NCBI RefSeq assembly: GCF_022008365.1
Contig: NZ_JAIRBA010000005.1
Span: 1 to 64,000 of the forward strand
Reading direction: 5' to 3'
Source of the DNA: Aequorivita vitellina
GTDB taxonomy: Bacteria; Bacteroidota; Bacteroidia; Flavobacteriales; Flavobacteriaceae
Length of the DNA stretch: 64,000 nucleotides
Position numbers and translations under genes: made by a program. Position 1 is the first letter of the stretch. Every line of letters begins with the position of its first letter. Below, in pieces: positions 1 through 8,165 of the stretch. Below the pieces are notes generated by a model. The model ran no database searches. It was not told the origin of the DNA and worked only from the letters and a program-made list of their open reading frames with translations.

Positions 1-61
1 TCTTCCATACAGGGCTTGCTTTCATGGCATGAAGATACGAAATTTATGCTGATTGACCATG

Positions 62-97
62 AAAAAAGGCTGCCCTTTTTAGACAGCCTCTTTTTAT
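62..97 (+). terminator. Intrinsic terminator hairpin
   Basis: Stem AGGCTG/CAGCCT closed by an A/T-rich loop and followed by a run of T on the plus strand; a run of A on the other side makes it potentially bidirectional. It probably ends a gene lying upstream of the window; no gene end can be assigned in bases 1-60. Confidence 0.7.
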
Positions 98-153
98 TAA
101 AAGACGAGAGGTTTACAGAATCAATTTTTATTAATTCTAGCAAGCTCACAAAT

Positions 154-185
154 AAAAAACCACGTTTCCCGAACGTGGTTTTTTA
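154..185. terminator. Second intrinsic terminator hairpin
   Basis: Perfect 9-bp stem AACCACGTT/AACGTGGTT with a 5-nt loop, flanked by A-run and T-run, so it can work in either direction. It stands about 60 bp after the first terminator with no visible gene between them. Confidence 0.75.
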
Positions 186-245
186 TGGAAATATTTAGAA
201 TCTTTTATTTCCTTTTTCCTAATTTAGAGTTTATAAAACTAATAT

Positions 246-404
246 ATGACTAAGATAGTAAAAGACTCCGATAACGATAAAGAAAGAGATTACATTTTTC
301 AAGACAATAAAAAAACCCGCTTTGGAGCAGGTTTTATCATTACTGTTCTTATTGTTTTAATTATCGCCGTAATTCTCTCTGCAATATATTTTGACTGGTA
401 TTAA
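246..404 (+). CDS. Small single-pass membrane protein (52 aa), unknown function
   Basis: An ATG-started frame of 52 residues. The first ~25 residues are hydrophilic and charged (KDSDNDKERDY), followed by GAGFIITVLIVLIIAVILSA, a clear transmembrane helix, and a short aromatic tail (IYFDWY). It looks like a real small inner-membrane protein with a cytoplasmic N-terminus, although positive-inside evidence is limited. Its stop codon overlaps the convergent clpS stop by 4 bp. No family is recognised and function is unknown. It is preceded by the terminator at 154-185, so it is probably a single-gene unit. Confidence 0.6.
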   Translation: MTKIVKDSDNDKERDYIFQDNKKTRFGAGFIITVLIVLIIAVILSAIYFDWY

Positions 405-676
405 ATTATTTCGGCGCTTAATCCTGCTTCCAAAAGCATGCTACAACGCGGTTTTAAATCGCTAAACTCTCCCGTCTTTACGGTGCATTTTCCTTTGTAA
501 TGTACAATTATGGAACACTGCTCTGCCTGTTCTGGCGTGTGTTCGCAGGCAAAAATTAAGCTGTTTATAACATGGTCGAAGGTGTTTACGTCGTCATTGT
601 AAAGTACAATTTCATTAAGCTTGCCTTCTTCAACATCTACCGATACATCTTCCTGGATTTTCTCTTTAGTACTCAA
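401..676 (-). CDS. clpS: ATP-dependent Clp protease adaptor ClpS
   Basis: ClpS docks on the N-terminal domain of ClpA/ClpC and delivers N-degron substrates to ClpP. The 91-residue length fits the family. The signature region is present: YNDDVNTFDHVINSL (about residues 26-40) forms the N-degron pocket, followed by the HTPEQAEQ helix and the VHYKGKCTVKTG strand region. It is the last gene of a minus-strand run that starts at 6380, 51 bp after prmA. The stop overlaps the convergent small membrane protein gene by 4 bp. Identification is firm. Confidence 0.95.
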   Translation of the reverse strand: MSTKEKIQEDVSVDVEEGKLNEIVLYNDDVNTFDHVINSLIFACEHTPEQAEQCSIIVHYKGKCTVKTGEFSDLKPRCSMLLEAGLSAEII

Positions 677-727
677 AACACAATAATTCTAAATTTATTA
701 ATTTGGGTTATCGACTATTCGTATTTA

Positions 728-1561
728 CTAAATTACGAATTTTGCAGCAACCCATTGATTTTTTTCTTTATTTTCAACGAAATTGAATCCCAGATTATTG
801 CAAGCATCCGTTATAATTGGTAAATCTTTTACATAAAAACCACTTAAATAAAGCACTCCGCCCTCACGCATACATTTTCTATAACTTTCCATATCATTCA
901 ACAAAATGTTTCTGTTAATGTTGGCAATGATAACATCGTATTTTTTTCCGGAAAGCAAGGAAGCATCGCCCAAAAAAACGGAAATATTTTTACAATTATT
1001 TCTTTCAATATTTTCAATTGAATTTTCATAGCACCATTCGTCAATATCTATAGCATCAAGATTTGTAGCGCCGCGCATTTCGGCCAAAATTGCCAAAACA
1101 GCCGTTCCGCAACCCATATCGAGCACTGTTTTGTCTTCAAAATCATTCTCCAAAATAAACTGAAGCATCATAAAAGTAGTTTCGTGATGCCCCGTGCCGA
1201 AAGACATTTTTGGCTCGATTACAATTTCATATTCAAAATTTTTATTTGGATGAAAGGGTGCGCGCACCGTACATTTTCCATCCACTTCAATTGGATCAAA
1301 ATTTTTCTCCCATTCCGAATTCCAGTTTACTTGGGCTATTTCCGAAGTAGTAAATTCAATTTTGAATTCATCCGATTTTAAAATATTTATATGGTCTAAA
1401 ATATCTTTATTCCACTCGTCTTTTTGAATATAAGCGGTAACACCCTCTTCATTTTCCACAAAACTTTCAAAACCCGCATAGCCTAATTCGGCAATCAGGA
1501 TTTCGATGCCGGGTTGAAGCGGACTTATTTTAAAATTGTATTCAATATATATTTGCGACAT
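728..1561 (-). CDS. prmA: Ribosomal protein L11 methyltransferase
   Basis: PrmA trimethylates lysines and the N-terminus of ribosomal protein L11 using S-adenosylmethionine. The SAM-binding motif I VLDMGCGTAVLAILA and the upstream PKMSFGTGHHETT motif are diagnostic, and the motif IV region IIANINRNIL is present. Length about 277 aa is normal for Bacteroidota. The frame could be extended to a TTG at 1570, but the ATG at 1561 (MSQIYIEYNF) fits family N-termini better. It sits between tpiA and clpS in a co-directional run. Confidence 0.95.
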   Translation of the reverse strand: MSQIYIEYNFKISPLQPGIEILIAELGYAGFESFVENEEGVTAYIQKDEWNKDILDHINILKSDEFKIEFTTSEIAQVNWNSEWEKNFDPIEVDGKCTVRAPFHPNKNFEYEIVIEPKMSFGTGHHETTFMMLQFILENDFEDKTVLDMGCGTAVLAILAEMRGATNLDAIDIDEWCYENSIENIERNNCKNISVFLGDASLLSGKKYDVIIANINRNILLNDMESYRKCMREGGVLYLSGFYVKDLPIITDACNNLGFNFVENKEKNQWVAAKFVI

Positions 1562-1624
1562 ACTATTCAATTATTTAAAACAAAACGCTTGTGCAATTCT
1601 GTTTTGCTTAAATTTTGATGCTAT

Positions 1625-2380
1625 TTATTTTTTAAAAGCATTGATTATTTTCATAAAGCTTTCAACTTTCAACGAAGCGCCGCCAATAAGGCCGCCATCT
1701 ACGTCTGTTTGTTCAAAAATTTCAGCCGCATTGTCTGGCTTCACGCTGCCGCCGTACAGAATAGAAACTTTATCAGCTATTTCCTTTGAATAGTTTTCGG
1801 CAATGGTTTTTCGAATAAATTTGTGCATTTCCTGCGCTTGTTCGGGGCTGGCGGTTTCGCCCGTACCAATTGCCCAAACGGGTTCGTAGGCAATAATTAT
1901 ATTTTGCCAAGATTCATCTGAAACATGGAAAATACCTTCAGTAAGCTGTGTTTTTATTAGCTCGAAGTGCTTTCCGTTCTTTCGGTCTTCCAATTCTTCA
2001 CCGATACAGAAAATAATAGTCATTTCGTTTTCGAGCGCTGTATTAACCTTTTCAGCAAGCGTGGCGTTGTCTTCCATAAAATAAGCGCGACGCTCACTAT
2101 GCCCTAAAATAACGGTATTTGCACCAATGCTTTTTAACATTTTTGCCGAAATCTCGCCCGTAAAGGCCCCTTCGTTACTTTGATGCATATTCTGCCCAGC
2201 TACCGTTACTGGATGTTCGCGCAAAGAATTAAACGCATGGTTTAAACTTGTAAAAGGTGGCGCTATCATGATAACTATATTTTCAGGAAACACCTGTTTT
2301 TTCAGATCAACCAAAAACATTTCGGTTTCTGCTATATCGTTATTCATTTTCCAGTTTCCTGCTACTATTTTTTTTCTCAT
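1625..2380 (-). CDS. tpiA: Triosephosphate isomerase
   Basis: Interconverts dihydroxyacetone phosphate and glyceraldehyde 3-phosphate in glycolysis and gluconeogenesis. The TIM-barrel signatures are all visible: N-terminal AGNWKMN with the catalytic Asn/Lys, GHSERR with the electrophilic His, AYEPVWAIGTG with the catalytic Glu, and the phosphate-binding YGGSVKP. About 251 aa, as usual. Two in-frame ATGs exist (2386 and 2380); the second, giving MRKKIVAGNWKMN, matches family starts. A degenerate TCGACTcCaCTC repeat lies just upstream (about 2394-2417). Confidence 0.97.
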   Translation of the reverse strand: MRKKIVAGNWKMNNDIAETEMFLVDLKKQVFPENIVIMIAPPFTSLNHAFNSLREHPVTVAGQNMHQSNEGAFTGEISAKMLKSIGANTVILGHSERRAYFMEDNATLAEKVNTALENEMTIIFCIGEELEDRKNGKHFELIKTQLTEGIFHVSDESWQNIIIAYEPVWAIGTGETASPEQAQEMHKFIRKTIAENYSKEIADKVSILYGGSVKPDNAAEIFEQTDVDGGLIGGASLKVESFMKIINAFKK

Positions 2381-2439
2381 AGTCATGCTCGTATTTCGAC
2401 TCCACTCAATATAAACTTCAGCGGGTATCTTTTTTAATA

Positions 2440-2919
2440 TTAGTTATTCAGTTCTTTCAAAAGGTTATCGTCATTTGTTTCAATAGCCTTGTATAGGCTT
2501 ATTTCGCCTTCAGGATTTACTATTATATACCTCGGAATCCAGTCTAAATCTATCGAAGAACAAAATGCGCCCTTCCAACCTGCGGGTATAAAATAGTTTT
2601 CGCCAATAACACCGTACTTTTCAATTCCGTGTTTCCAACTTTCAATTTCTTTATCTAAAGAAAGAAACAAAAATACAACTTCGGGATTTTCCTTTTTAAG
2701 GTTTTGCACCTTCGGCATCCCCTCAATACAATCTTTGCACCAACTTGCCCAAACGTCTATTAAAACGGTTTTGCCTTTGTATTTATGAAGTATTTCTGAA
2801 AAGCGAATTTCAGTATTATCTTCGGAAAGAAAAACTTCATTTAACGCCGCCTCAGAAAAAGTTTTTTGCTGCGCCTGCGCGAATGTTACAATTAGAAGTA
2901 GTGTTATTAATATTTTCAT
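2440..2919 (-). CDS. Secreted TlpA-like thioredoxin-family protein
   Basis: A thioredoxin-fold protein with a cleavable signal peptide (MKILITLLLIVTFAQA, cut before QQKTF) and the redox motif WASWCKDC after a VLIDVW strand, typical of TlpA/ResA-like periplasmic disulfide reductases. The cis-Pro region is DWIPRYIIV. It probably reduces disulfides in exported proteins or cytochrome precursors; the partner is unknown. The longer frame begins at 2955 but the ATG at 2919 gives the clean signal peptide. It lies between tpiA and the DppB-like permease. Confidence 0.85.
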   Translation of the reverse strand: MKILITLLLIVTFAQAQQKTFSEAALNEVFLSEDNTEIRFSEILHKYKGKTVLIDVWASWCKDCIEGMPKVQNLKKENPEVVFLFLSLDKEIESWKHGIEKYGVIGENYFIPAGWKGAFCSSIDLDWIPRYIIVNPEGEISLYKAIETNDDNLLKELNN

Positions 2920-2985
2920 GAATTTAGATTGTTTGTACTGTTGATACCTTTGCAAATTTACTCAATACTGTATACCGAACACGGA

Positions 2986-4062
2986 TCACTGTCTACTAAT
3001 TTTGGGGTCCAGCCAACCGTAAATTATGTCTACCAATATATTGATTACAATAAACAGCGCAGCAATTACAATTACAGCACCCATAATTACAGGCAAATCC
3101 AGCGTATTTAATGCGTTTACAATTTCCTTTCCCAAACCGTTCCATCCAAAAATGTATTCCACAAAAACGGCTCCGGCAAGCATACTTGCAAACCAACCAG
3201 AAATTGCCGTTACAACTGGGTTTAGCGAATTTTTAAGTGCGTGTTTTTTTATTATTTGATAAAAAGATAAGCCTTTTGCCTTCGCCGTTCTAATATAATC
3301 TTGATTTAAAACTTCGAGCAGTGAGTTGCGCATTAATTGGCTAACAACAGCCAGCGGACGAATGCCCAAAACGATGGCGGGAAGTATCAAATTTTTCCAT
3401 TGAATATACTTTCCGTTGCCGAAATCGTCTACCGCGTACAGGCTTCCAGTCATGTTTAAATCTGTGTACTCGTGAAGCAAAAACCCAAAAATCCACGCGA
3501 AGATAATTGCGCTAAAAAATGAAGGCACACTCATTCCTAAAGTGCTGACTAATTGAATTGCTTTATCAATAAATCCATCTTTAAAAAGCACCGAAATTAT
3601 TCCGAGGAAAACGCCTATAACCATTGCAATAATAATAGCAGAGACTGCGAGGATAAATGTATTCGGAAGGGTTTCCGCAATTACGGCACTCACTTCCTTT
3701 CCGTTCTTTTGAAACGACTCGCGCAAGTAAGGTGTTTTAAGAACCACGGTTGTATTTCCTATGGTAAATAATTTTGTGGCGTTGTATTTTCCCTCTGCCA
3801 AATAAGTATAATCATCTGGGTTTTTACTGTGAAATGAAATAAGCGACAAGTCGTTTAAATACCGAACATATTGTATTGAGACAGGTTGGTCAAACCCGTA
3901 TTTCTTTTTTACGACAGCCAGTTGCTCTGCGGTTTCGTTTTGGCCGAGCATCATACGCGCTGGATCACCGGGAAGGATTGTAAACAGCAGAAAAATAACG
4001 GTTACAACCCCAAACAAGGTGAGCAATGCATAACCCAATTTTTGAAGGATGTAGCCTAACAC
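2986..4062 (-). CDS. DppB/OppB-type ABC transporter permease
   Basis: Inner-membrane permease subunit of a peptide/nickel-type ABC importer. It has the TM1 and DPARMMLGQN segment typical of DppB, then a periplasmic insert (about residues 60-130), five more hydrophobic segments, and the EAA-loop motif RTAKAKGLSFYQIIKKHALK that contacts the ATPase. The 358-aa length is slightly longer than E. coli DppB because of the periplasmic insert. No second permease, ATPase or substrate-binding protein gene is adjacent, so the partners must be encoded elsewhere. The start gives MLGYILQKLGYALL. Confidence 0.88.
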   Translation of the reverse strand: MLGYILQKLGYALLTLFGVVTVIFLLFTILPGDPARMMLGQNETAEQLAVVKKKYGFDQPVSIQYVRYLNDLSLISFHSKNPDDYTYLAEGKYNATKLFTIGNTTVVLKTPYLRESFQKNGKEVSAVIAETLPNTFILAVSAIIIAMVIGVFLGIISVLFKDGFIDKAIQLVSTLGMSVPSFFSAIIFAWIFGFLLHEYTDLNMTGSLYAVDDFGNGKYIQWKNLILPAIVLGIRPLAVVSQLMRNSLLEVLNQDYIRTAKAKGLSFYQIIKKHALKNSLNPVVTAISGWFASMLAGAVFVEYIFGWNGLGKEIVNALNTLDLPVIMGAVIVIAALFIVINILVDIIYGWLDPKISRQ

Positions 4063-4100
4063 AATTTATTCTTTAATTATTAATAATTTTTATTGGCTCG

Positions 4101-5813
4101 CTACTCCTTAATTTGCTCCATTGTTCGTGGCTCGTAAACAAAGTCGTCACCAAAAAGAATTTTGGCGTATGCTTCGATGGTTTCTTCAAAACCCGCATCT
4201 TTTCGTCGTTCATTTACATTTTCGGGGTCTTCAATTGGCCAAATAAACGAGCCTCTTGCATCGTCATAACTCATCCCTTGCGTGCCGTAAATTTGTGGTT
4301 TTCCATCCATCATTAAATAGCGATCTTCCATCATTGCGGCCGAAGTTTTAGGAATTTCACCCGCTTCCGCAGCGCGCTTTACGAGCGGCAAATAAAGCGG
4401 GATTTTGTCGGGGTTGTGCTGCAAAACATTCCACGCCACTAGACTGGATTCTTCACCAACCACAGATTTTCCAGGATATCCATTTTCAATAAAATATTTT
4501 TCAACAAAAATCATGTTTACACTATCCAAAACGTTTTGCATTTTTGCCAAATCGCCACTGTATTCAGCTTCGGAAAGCCCCATTTTTTCACCCAAAGTTT
4601 TTCGCTCTTCCAAAGATTTTGTTTGCATCAACAAACGGTATCGTTGGTCCTGCGCACCAATACTGTCTAAACGTTGTTTCAATGAAAGATCTAATTTTGG
4701 CTTCGCACTTTCAACCACTGGAAGTTGAATTTTTTCTGCATCGTTCCAGTGAAGTTTTTGTTTTATAGTTCCATTATCCAATTCTAAAATTCCCGGATTA
4801 CTTCGAACTATGGTTTTTAGCGTGGTTTCATCACAGAAATAAAACTTAAAATTGAGCTTGTATTCTTCAACCAAAGCTTCAGTCATTTCTTGCGATGAAG
4901 CCGAAAGACCAATTACATTATAACCGTTTTTAAGAGCTCTATCGGTAATTTCTTTTATAGGAATATAGCCGTCCTTCTCGGTATTTCCGAGGCTGTACGC
5001 AATAATTACTACAAGATTTTCTTCGGCTAAAAATTGCGAAGTATAATCTTCGCCGTCGCGTTCCATCGTAAAATCGTGGATTGGCGGGGTGTAACCTTCT
5101 TGAATCATTTCGGTATCGGTACTTATCAATTCGCCGTCAACCTGCGGGTATTCACCGTTTGTAATAATAACTTTTTCTTCGCCGTTAATATTGAATTTCC
5201 ACTTGTATTCATAAATTGGTCCAGGTGCATTTTCAGGAACCGTCATCCCTTCTCTAATGTTGGCACCAATTTTATACGGACGAAAATCTACAATAGGAAG
5301 GTGCAATAATACGTAATAGGTAACGCCCAAACAGCCTATAAATGCTACGAAAATAAAGATGCTTCGCAGTTCTTTTGTAAAAAACGGTTGAATGTATTTT
5401 CGCCCAATAAAGAGAATCAAAATTAAAACGAGCAGAATAACATCTTTGGTAAAAGACTCCCACGGCGTAAGTTTTATGGCATCTCCAAAACATCCGCAAT
5501 CGGTGACTTTATTGAAGTAGGCCGAATAAAACGTGAGAAATGTGAAAAACACAATCATTAACAACAATGCCCACAGCGTTGCCTTTTTAAGATAGCCCAA
5601 TAGCAATGCAACTCCCACCAATACTTCAAAAATCACTAAAAAAACTGCAATTAATAAAGCGTACGGAACCAAAAAACCAAGGTCTAATACTTCGGGTGCG
5701 AAGTAATCTTTCAACTTAAAAGAAAACCCAACGGGATCGTTCAGCTTTATCAACCCGCTGATTATAAAAAGTGCACCAACAATTATTCTAGATATTCCTA
5801 CTAATATTTTCAT
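4101..5813 (-). CDS. DoxX-type membrane protein fused to thioredoxin-like and DUF6624 domains
   Basis: A 570-residue protein. Residues 1-175 hold about five transmembrane helices with the DoxX/MauE pattern (ISGLIKLNDPVGFSFKLKDY, then a CGCFG motif near residue 105), as in the BT_3928 family. Residues about 230-370 resemble a thioredoxin/peroxiredoxin-like fold without a CxxC. Residues about 390-570 match the pattern I know from DUF6624: GYPGKSVVGEESSLVAW, then LMMDGKPQIYGTQ. BT_3928-type proteins are usually near 370 aa, so the last part appears to be an added domain. It follows the DUF1599 gene by about 12 bp and precedes the permease gene. MauE/DoxX proteins handle redox or quinone chemistry in the membrane; the role here is unknown. 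Confidence 0.8.
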   Translation of the reverse strand: MKILVGISRIIVGALFIISGLIKLNDPVGFSFKLKDYFAPEVLDLGFLVPYALLIAVFLVIFEVLVGVALLLGYLKKATLWALLLMIVFFTFLTFYSAYFNKVTDCGCFGDAIKLTPWESFTKDVILLVLILILFIGRKYIQPFFTKELRSIFIFVAFIGCLGVTYYVLLHLPIVDFRPYKIGANIREGMTVPENAPGPIYEYKWKFNINGEEKVIITNGEYPQVDGELISTDTEMIQEGYTPPIHDFTMERDGEDYTSQFLAEENLVVIIAYSLGNTEKDGYIPIKEITDRALKNGYNVIGLSASSQEMTEALVEEYKLNFKFYFCDETTLKTIVRSNPGILELDNGTIKQKLHWNDAEKIQLPVVESAKPKLDLSLKQRLDSIGAQDQRYRLLMQTKSLEERKTLGEKMGLSEAEYSGDLAKMQNVLDSVNMIFVEKYFIENGYPGKSVVGEESSLVAWNVLQHNPDKIPLYLPLVKRAAEAGEIPKTSAAMMEDRYLMMDGKPQIYGTQGMSYDDARGSFIWPIEDPENVNERRKDAGFEETIEAYAKILFGDDFVYEPRTMEQIKE

Positions 5814-5825
5814 TCTCTTTTTTCT

Positions 5826-6380
5826 TTATTCTTTATTTTCTTTTCTTACTTCCAAATGTATCAAAGCAAACACCGCGTAATTAACCATATCCTGATAATT
5901 AGCGTCAATGCCTTCGGAAACTAATGTTTTACCGCTATTGTTTTCAATTTGCTTTACGCGAAGCAATTTCTGAAGAATTAAATCTGTCAACGAACTCACC
6001 CGCATATCCCGCCACGCTTCGCCGTAATCGTGATTTTTGTCCATCATTAATTGCTTGGTTAAAGCTACGTGCTCATCGTAAAGTTGCGTCGCTTCCTCCA
6101 CAGAAAGATCGGGCTGCTCCACTACTCCTTTTTCTATTTGAATAAGCGCCATAATTGAATAATTTACGATGCCAATAAATTCACTGGTTTCATCTTCGGC
6201 AATTTTTTGATTGGCATTTTGTTGCAAACCGCGAATGCGTTGCGCCTTTATAAAAATTTGGTCGGTTAACGACGGAAGCCGAAGAATGCGCCAAGCACTT
6301 CCGTAATCGTGCATTTTATTGATAAACAGCGCCCTACATTTTTCTATCTGGTCGTTGTATTGATTTGAAGTGTCTACCAT
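5826..6380 (-). CDS. DUF1599 domain-containing protein
   Basis: A soluble protein of about 184 aa with two repeats of the DUF1599 unit: NKMHDYGSAWRILRLPSLTD near residue 25 and KNHDYGEAWRDMRVSSLTD near residue 120. The conserved HDYG.AWR..R..SLTD motif is strongly preserved in both, which suggests an internal duplication and a shared ligand or metal site. Function is not known. A longer frame starts with TTG at 6425, but the ATG at 6380 (MVDTSNQYNDQI) fits the family. It is the first gene of the minus-strand run to clpS and is divergent from folP. Confidence 0.88.
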   Translation of the reverse strand: MVDTSNQYNDQIEKCRALFINKMHDYGSAWRILRLPSLTDQIFIKAQRIRGLQQNANQKIAEDETSEFIGIVNYSIMALIQIEKGVVEQPDLSVEEATQLYDEHVALTKQLMMDKNHDYGEAWRDMRVSSLTDLILQKLLRVKQIENNSGKTLVSEGIDANYQDMVNYAVFALIHLEVRKENKE

Positions 6381-6494
6381 TACTGAATTGTAAGATTTTG
6401 CGTAAATTTCGCTTAAATAGTTCAAAGTTCAAAGTTGAACGCTTAAAGTTATTTGCCAAACAGCACATTGGCTAAAAGTTTTTCAATTTTAAAA

Positions 6495-7340
6495 GTGAAA
6501 AAAATTAAAAAATTGCAGACCCTCAATTGCCGCGGCAAGCTCATAGACCTCTCCGTGCCCAAAGTAATAGGCATCATTAACGTTACTACAGACTCGTTTT
6601 ACGACGGCGGAAAAACGATTGCCGAAACTGAAATTTTAAAGCAAGCCGAAAAAATGCTTTCGGAAGGCGCCACCTTTTTAGATATTGGCGGTTACAGCAC
6701 GCGACCAAGTGCCAGTGAAATTTCAGAAATCGAAGAAATACGAAGAGTTGTTAACGCAACCGAAATTATTTTGAAAAATTTTCCTGAAGCGTTAATTTCC
6801 GTGGACACCTTTAGAAGTGAAGTTGCAAAAAAAGCAATTGAAACTGGAGCAGCAATTGTAAACGATGTTTCGGGTGGCACATTAGATGCCGAAATGTATA
6901 AAACCGTTGCCAAATTGAAAGTGCCGTACATTTTAATGCACATGCGCGGAACACCACAAACAATGGCAAAACTAACCGAATACAAGAATGTAACTATTGA
7001 AGTTTTAAAAGATTTAGCTGAAAAAATAGCCCGCGCCCGCGCCGAAGGCATAAGCGATATTATTGCCGATCCAGGTTTCGGTTTTGCAAAAACGCGCCAA
7101 CAAAGTTTTCAAGTTTTAAATAATCTTGAACTTTTTCAAAACTTAGAAATTCCAGTTTTAGCGGGCATTTCGCGAAAATCGATGATTTATAAAACTTTGG
7201 AAACTTCGGCCGAAAACGCTTTAAACGGAACAACTTCACTAAACACAATAGCCCTTTTAAAAGGCGCGTCTATTTTAAGAGTGCACGATGTAAAGGAAGC
7301 TGTTGATTGTGTAAAATTGTTTGAAATGCTAAAATCGTGA
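6495..7340 (+). CDS. folP: Dihydropteroate synthase
   Basis: Condenses 6-hydroxymethyl-7,8-dihydropterin pyrophosphate with p-aminobenzoate in folate synthesis; it is the sulfonamide target. Visible motifs are GIINVTTDSFYDGG (pterin and pyrophosphate loop), GGYSTRP, SVDTFR, VNDVSGG, MHMRGTP and DPGFGFAK, with GISRKSM near the end. There is no ATG at the N-terminus. Candidate starts are TTG 6453, GTG 6495 and TTG 6513; GTG 6495 is chosen, and TTG 6513 (MQTLNCRGKLIDLS) is equally reasonable by family length. It lies 49 bp upstream of cdaA and is probably co-transcribed. Confidence 0.93.
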   Translation: MKKIKKLQTLNCRGKLIDLSVPKVIGIINVTTDSFYDGGKTIAETEILKQAEKMLSEGATFLDIGGYSTRPSASEISEIEEIRRVVNATEIILKNFPEALISVDTFRSEVAKKAIETGAAIVNDVSGGTLDAEMYKTVAKLKVPYILMHMRGTPQTMAKLTEYKNVTIEVLKDLAEKIARARAEGISDIIADPGFGFAKTRQQSFQVLNNLELFQNLEIPVLAGISRKSMIYKTLETSAENALNGTTSLNTIALLKGASILRVHDVKEAVDCVKLFEMLKS

Positions 7341-7389
7341 CAACAATCCATTAAAAATTTTAAAGTACTTTTACAAAAAAACGCACCTT

Positions 7390-8163
7390 TTGGATTTTCT
7401 CGACATTCGAATAATAGATATGGTAGACATTGTGCTAGTAGCATTTCTACTCTATTATCTCTATAATTTAGTAAAAGGCACCGTGGCCATAAATATTTTA
7501 GTGGGAATTATTATTGTTTACGCAATTTACGTTTTTACCGAACTTTTAGAAATGCAACTGCTAAGTAAGATTCTTGGAGGCTTTTTGGGCGTTGGAATGT
7601 TCGCGTTGGTAGTGGTTTTTCAACCGGAAATTAGGAAGTTTCTTTTAATGTTGGGCTCTACAAATTTTAATGCACGACGCAGATTTTTAAAGCAATTTAA
7701 ATTTTCAGGAGGTGATAATACCCTTAAAATGAATGTGGACGGAATAATTGCTGCCTGCAAAAAAATGTCTAGTACAAACACAGGCGCCCTAATTGTTCTA
7801 CAACGAAATAATAGTCTCGATTTTGTAAAAAACACAGGAGACGAAATGAATCTTGAAGTAAACCAACCTATTATTGAAAGTATATTTTTTAAGAATAGTC
7901 CGTTGCACGACGGCGCAATGATTATTGAAGAAAATAGAATTACCGCAACACGTGTTATTTTACCAGTTTCAAACGATAGAAAAATTCCTTTACGCTTCGG
8001 ACTTCGGCATCGGGCAGCCGTTGGTATTACTGAAAAAACCGATGCGCTGTGCTTAGTTGTATCAGAAGAAAACGGACAGATTTCCTATTTAAAAGATGGT
8101 GATTTCGTGCTATATGAAAACATCGAAGAACTTTCCAAAATTTTGAAAAAGGATTTAAGTTAG
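7390..8163 (+). CDS. cdaA: Diadenylate cyclase CdaA (c-di-AMP synthase)
   Basis: Makes the second messenger c-di-AMP from two ATP molecules. Three N-terminal transmembrane helices (about residues 11-80) are followed by a DisA_N catalytic domain with the LHDGAMII and GLRHRAAVGI motifs, which bind and activate ATP. Length 257 aa is standard. The start is TTG at 7390 (MDFLDIRIIDMVDIVLVA), which matches the family's N-terminus. It follows folP. The cdaR and glmM partners of the Firmicutes operon are not next to it. c-di-AMP typically controls osmolyte and potassium transport and wall homeostasis. Confidence 0.95.
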   Translation: MDFLDIRIIDMVDIVLVAFLLYYLYNLVKGTVAINILVGIIIVYAIYVFTELLEMQLLSKILGGFLGVGMFALVVVFQPEIRKFLLMLGSTNFNARRRFLKQFKFSGGDNTLKMNVDGIIAACKKMSSTNTGALIVLQRNNSLDFVKNTGDEMNLEVNQPIIESIFFKNSPLHDGAMIIEENRITATRVILPVSNDRKIPLRFGLRHRAAVGITEKTDALCLVVSEENGQISYLKDGDFVLYENIEELSKILKKDLS

Positions 8164-8165
8164 CC

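Noticed and set aside
16-198. 60-codon open frame across both upstream terminators
   Set aside because: It runs through two hairpin terminators and has no conserved content; it is more likely non-coding.
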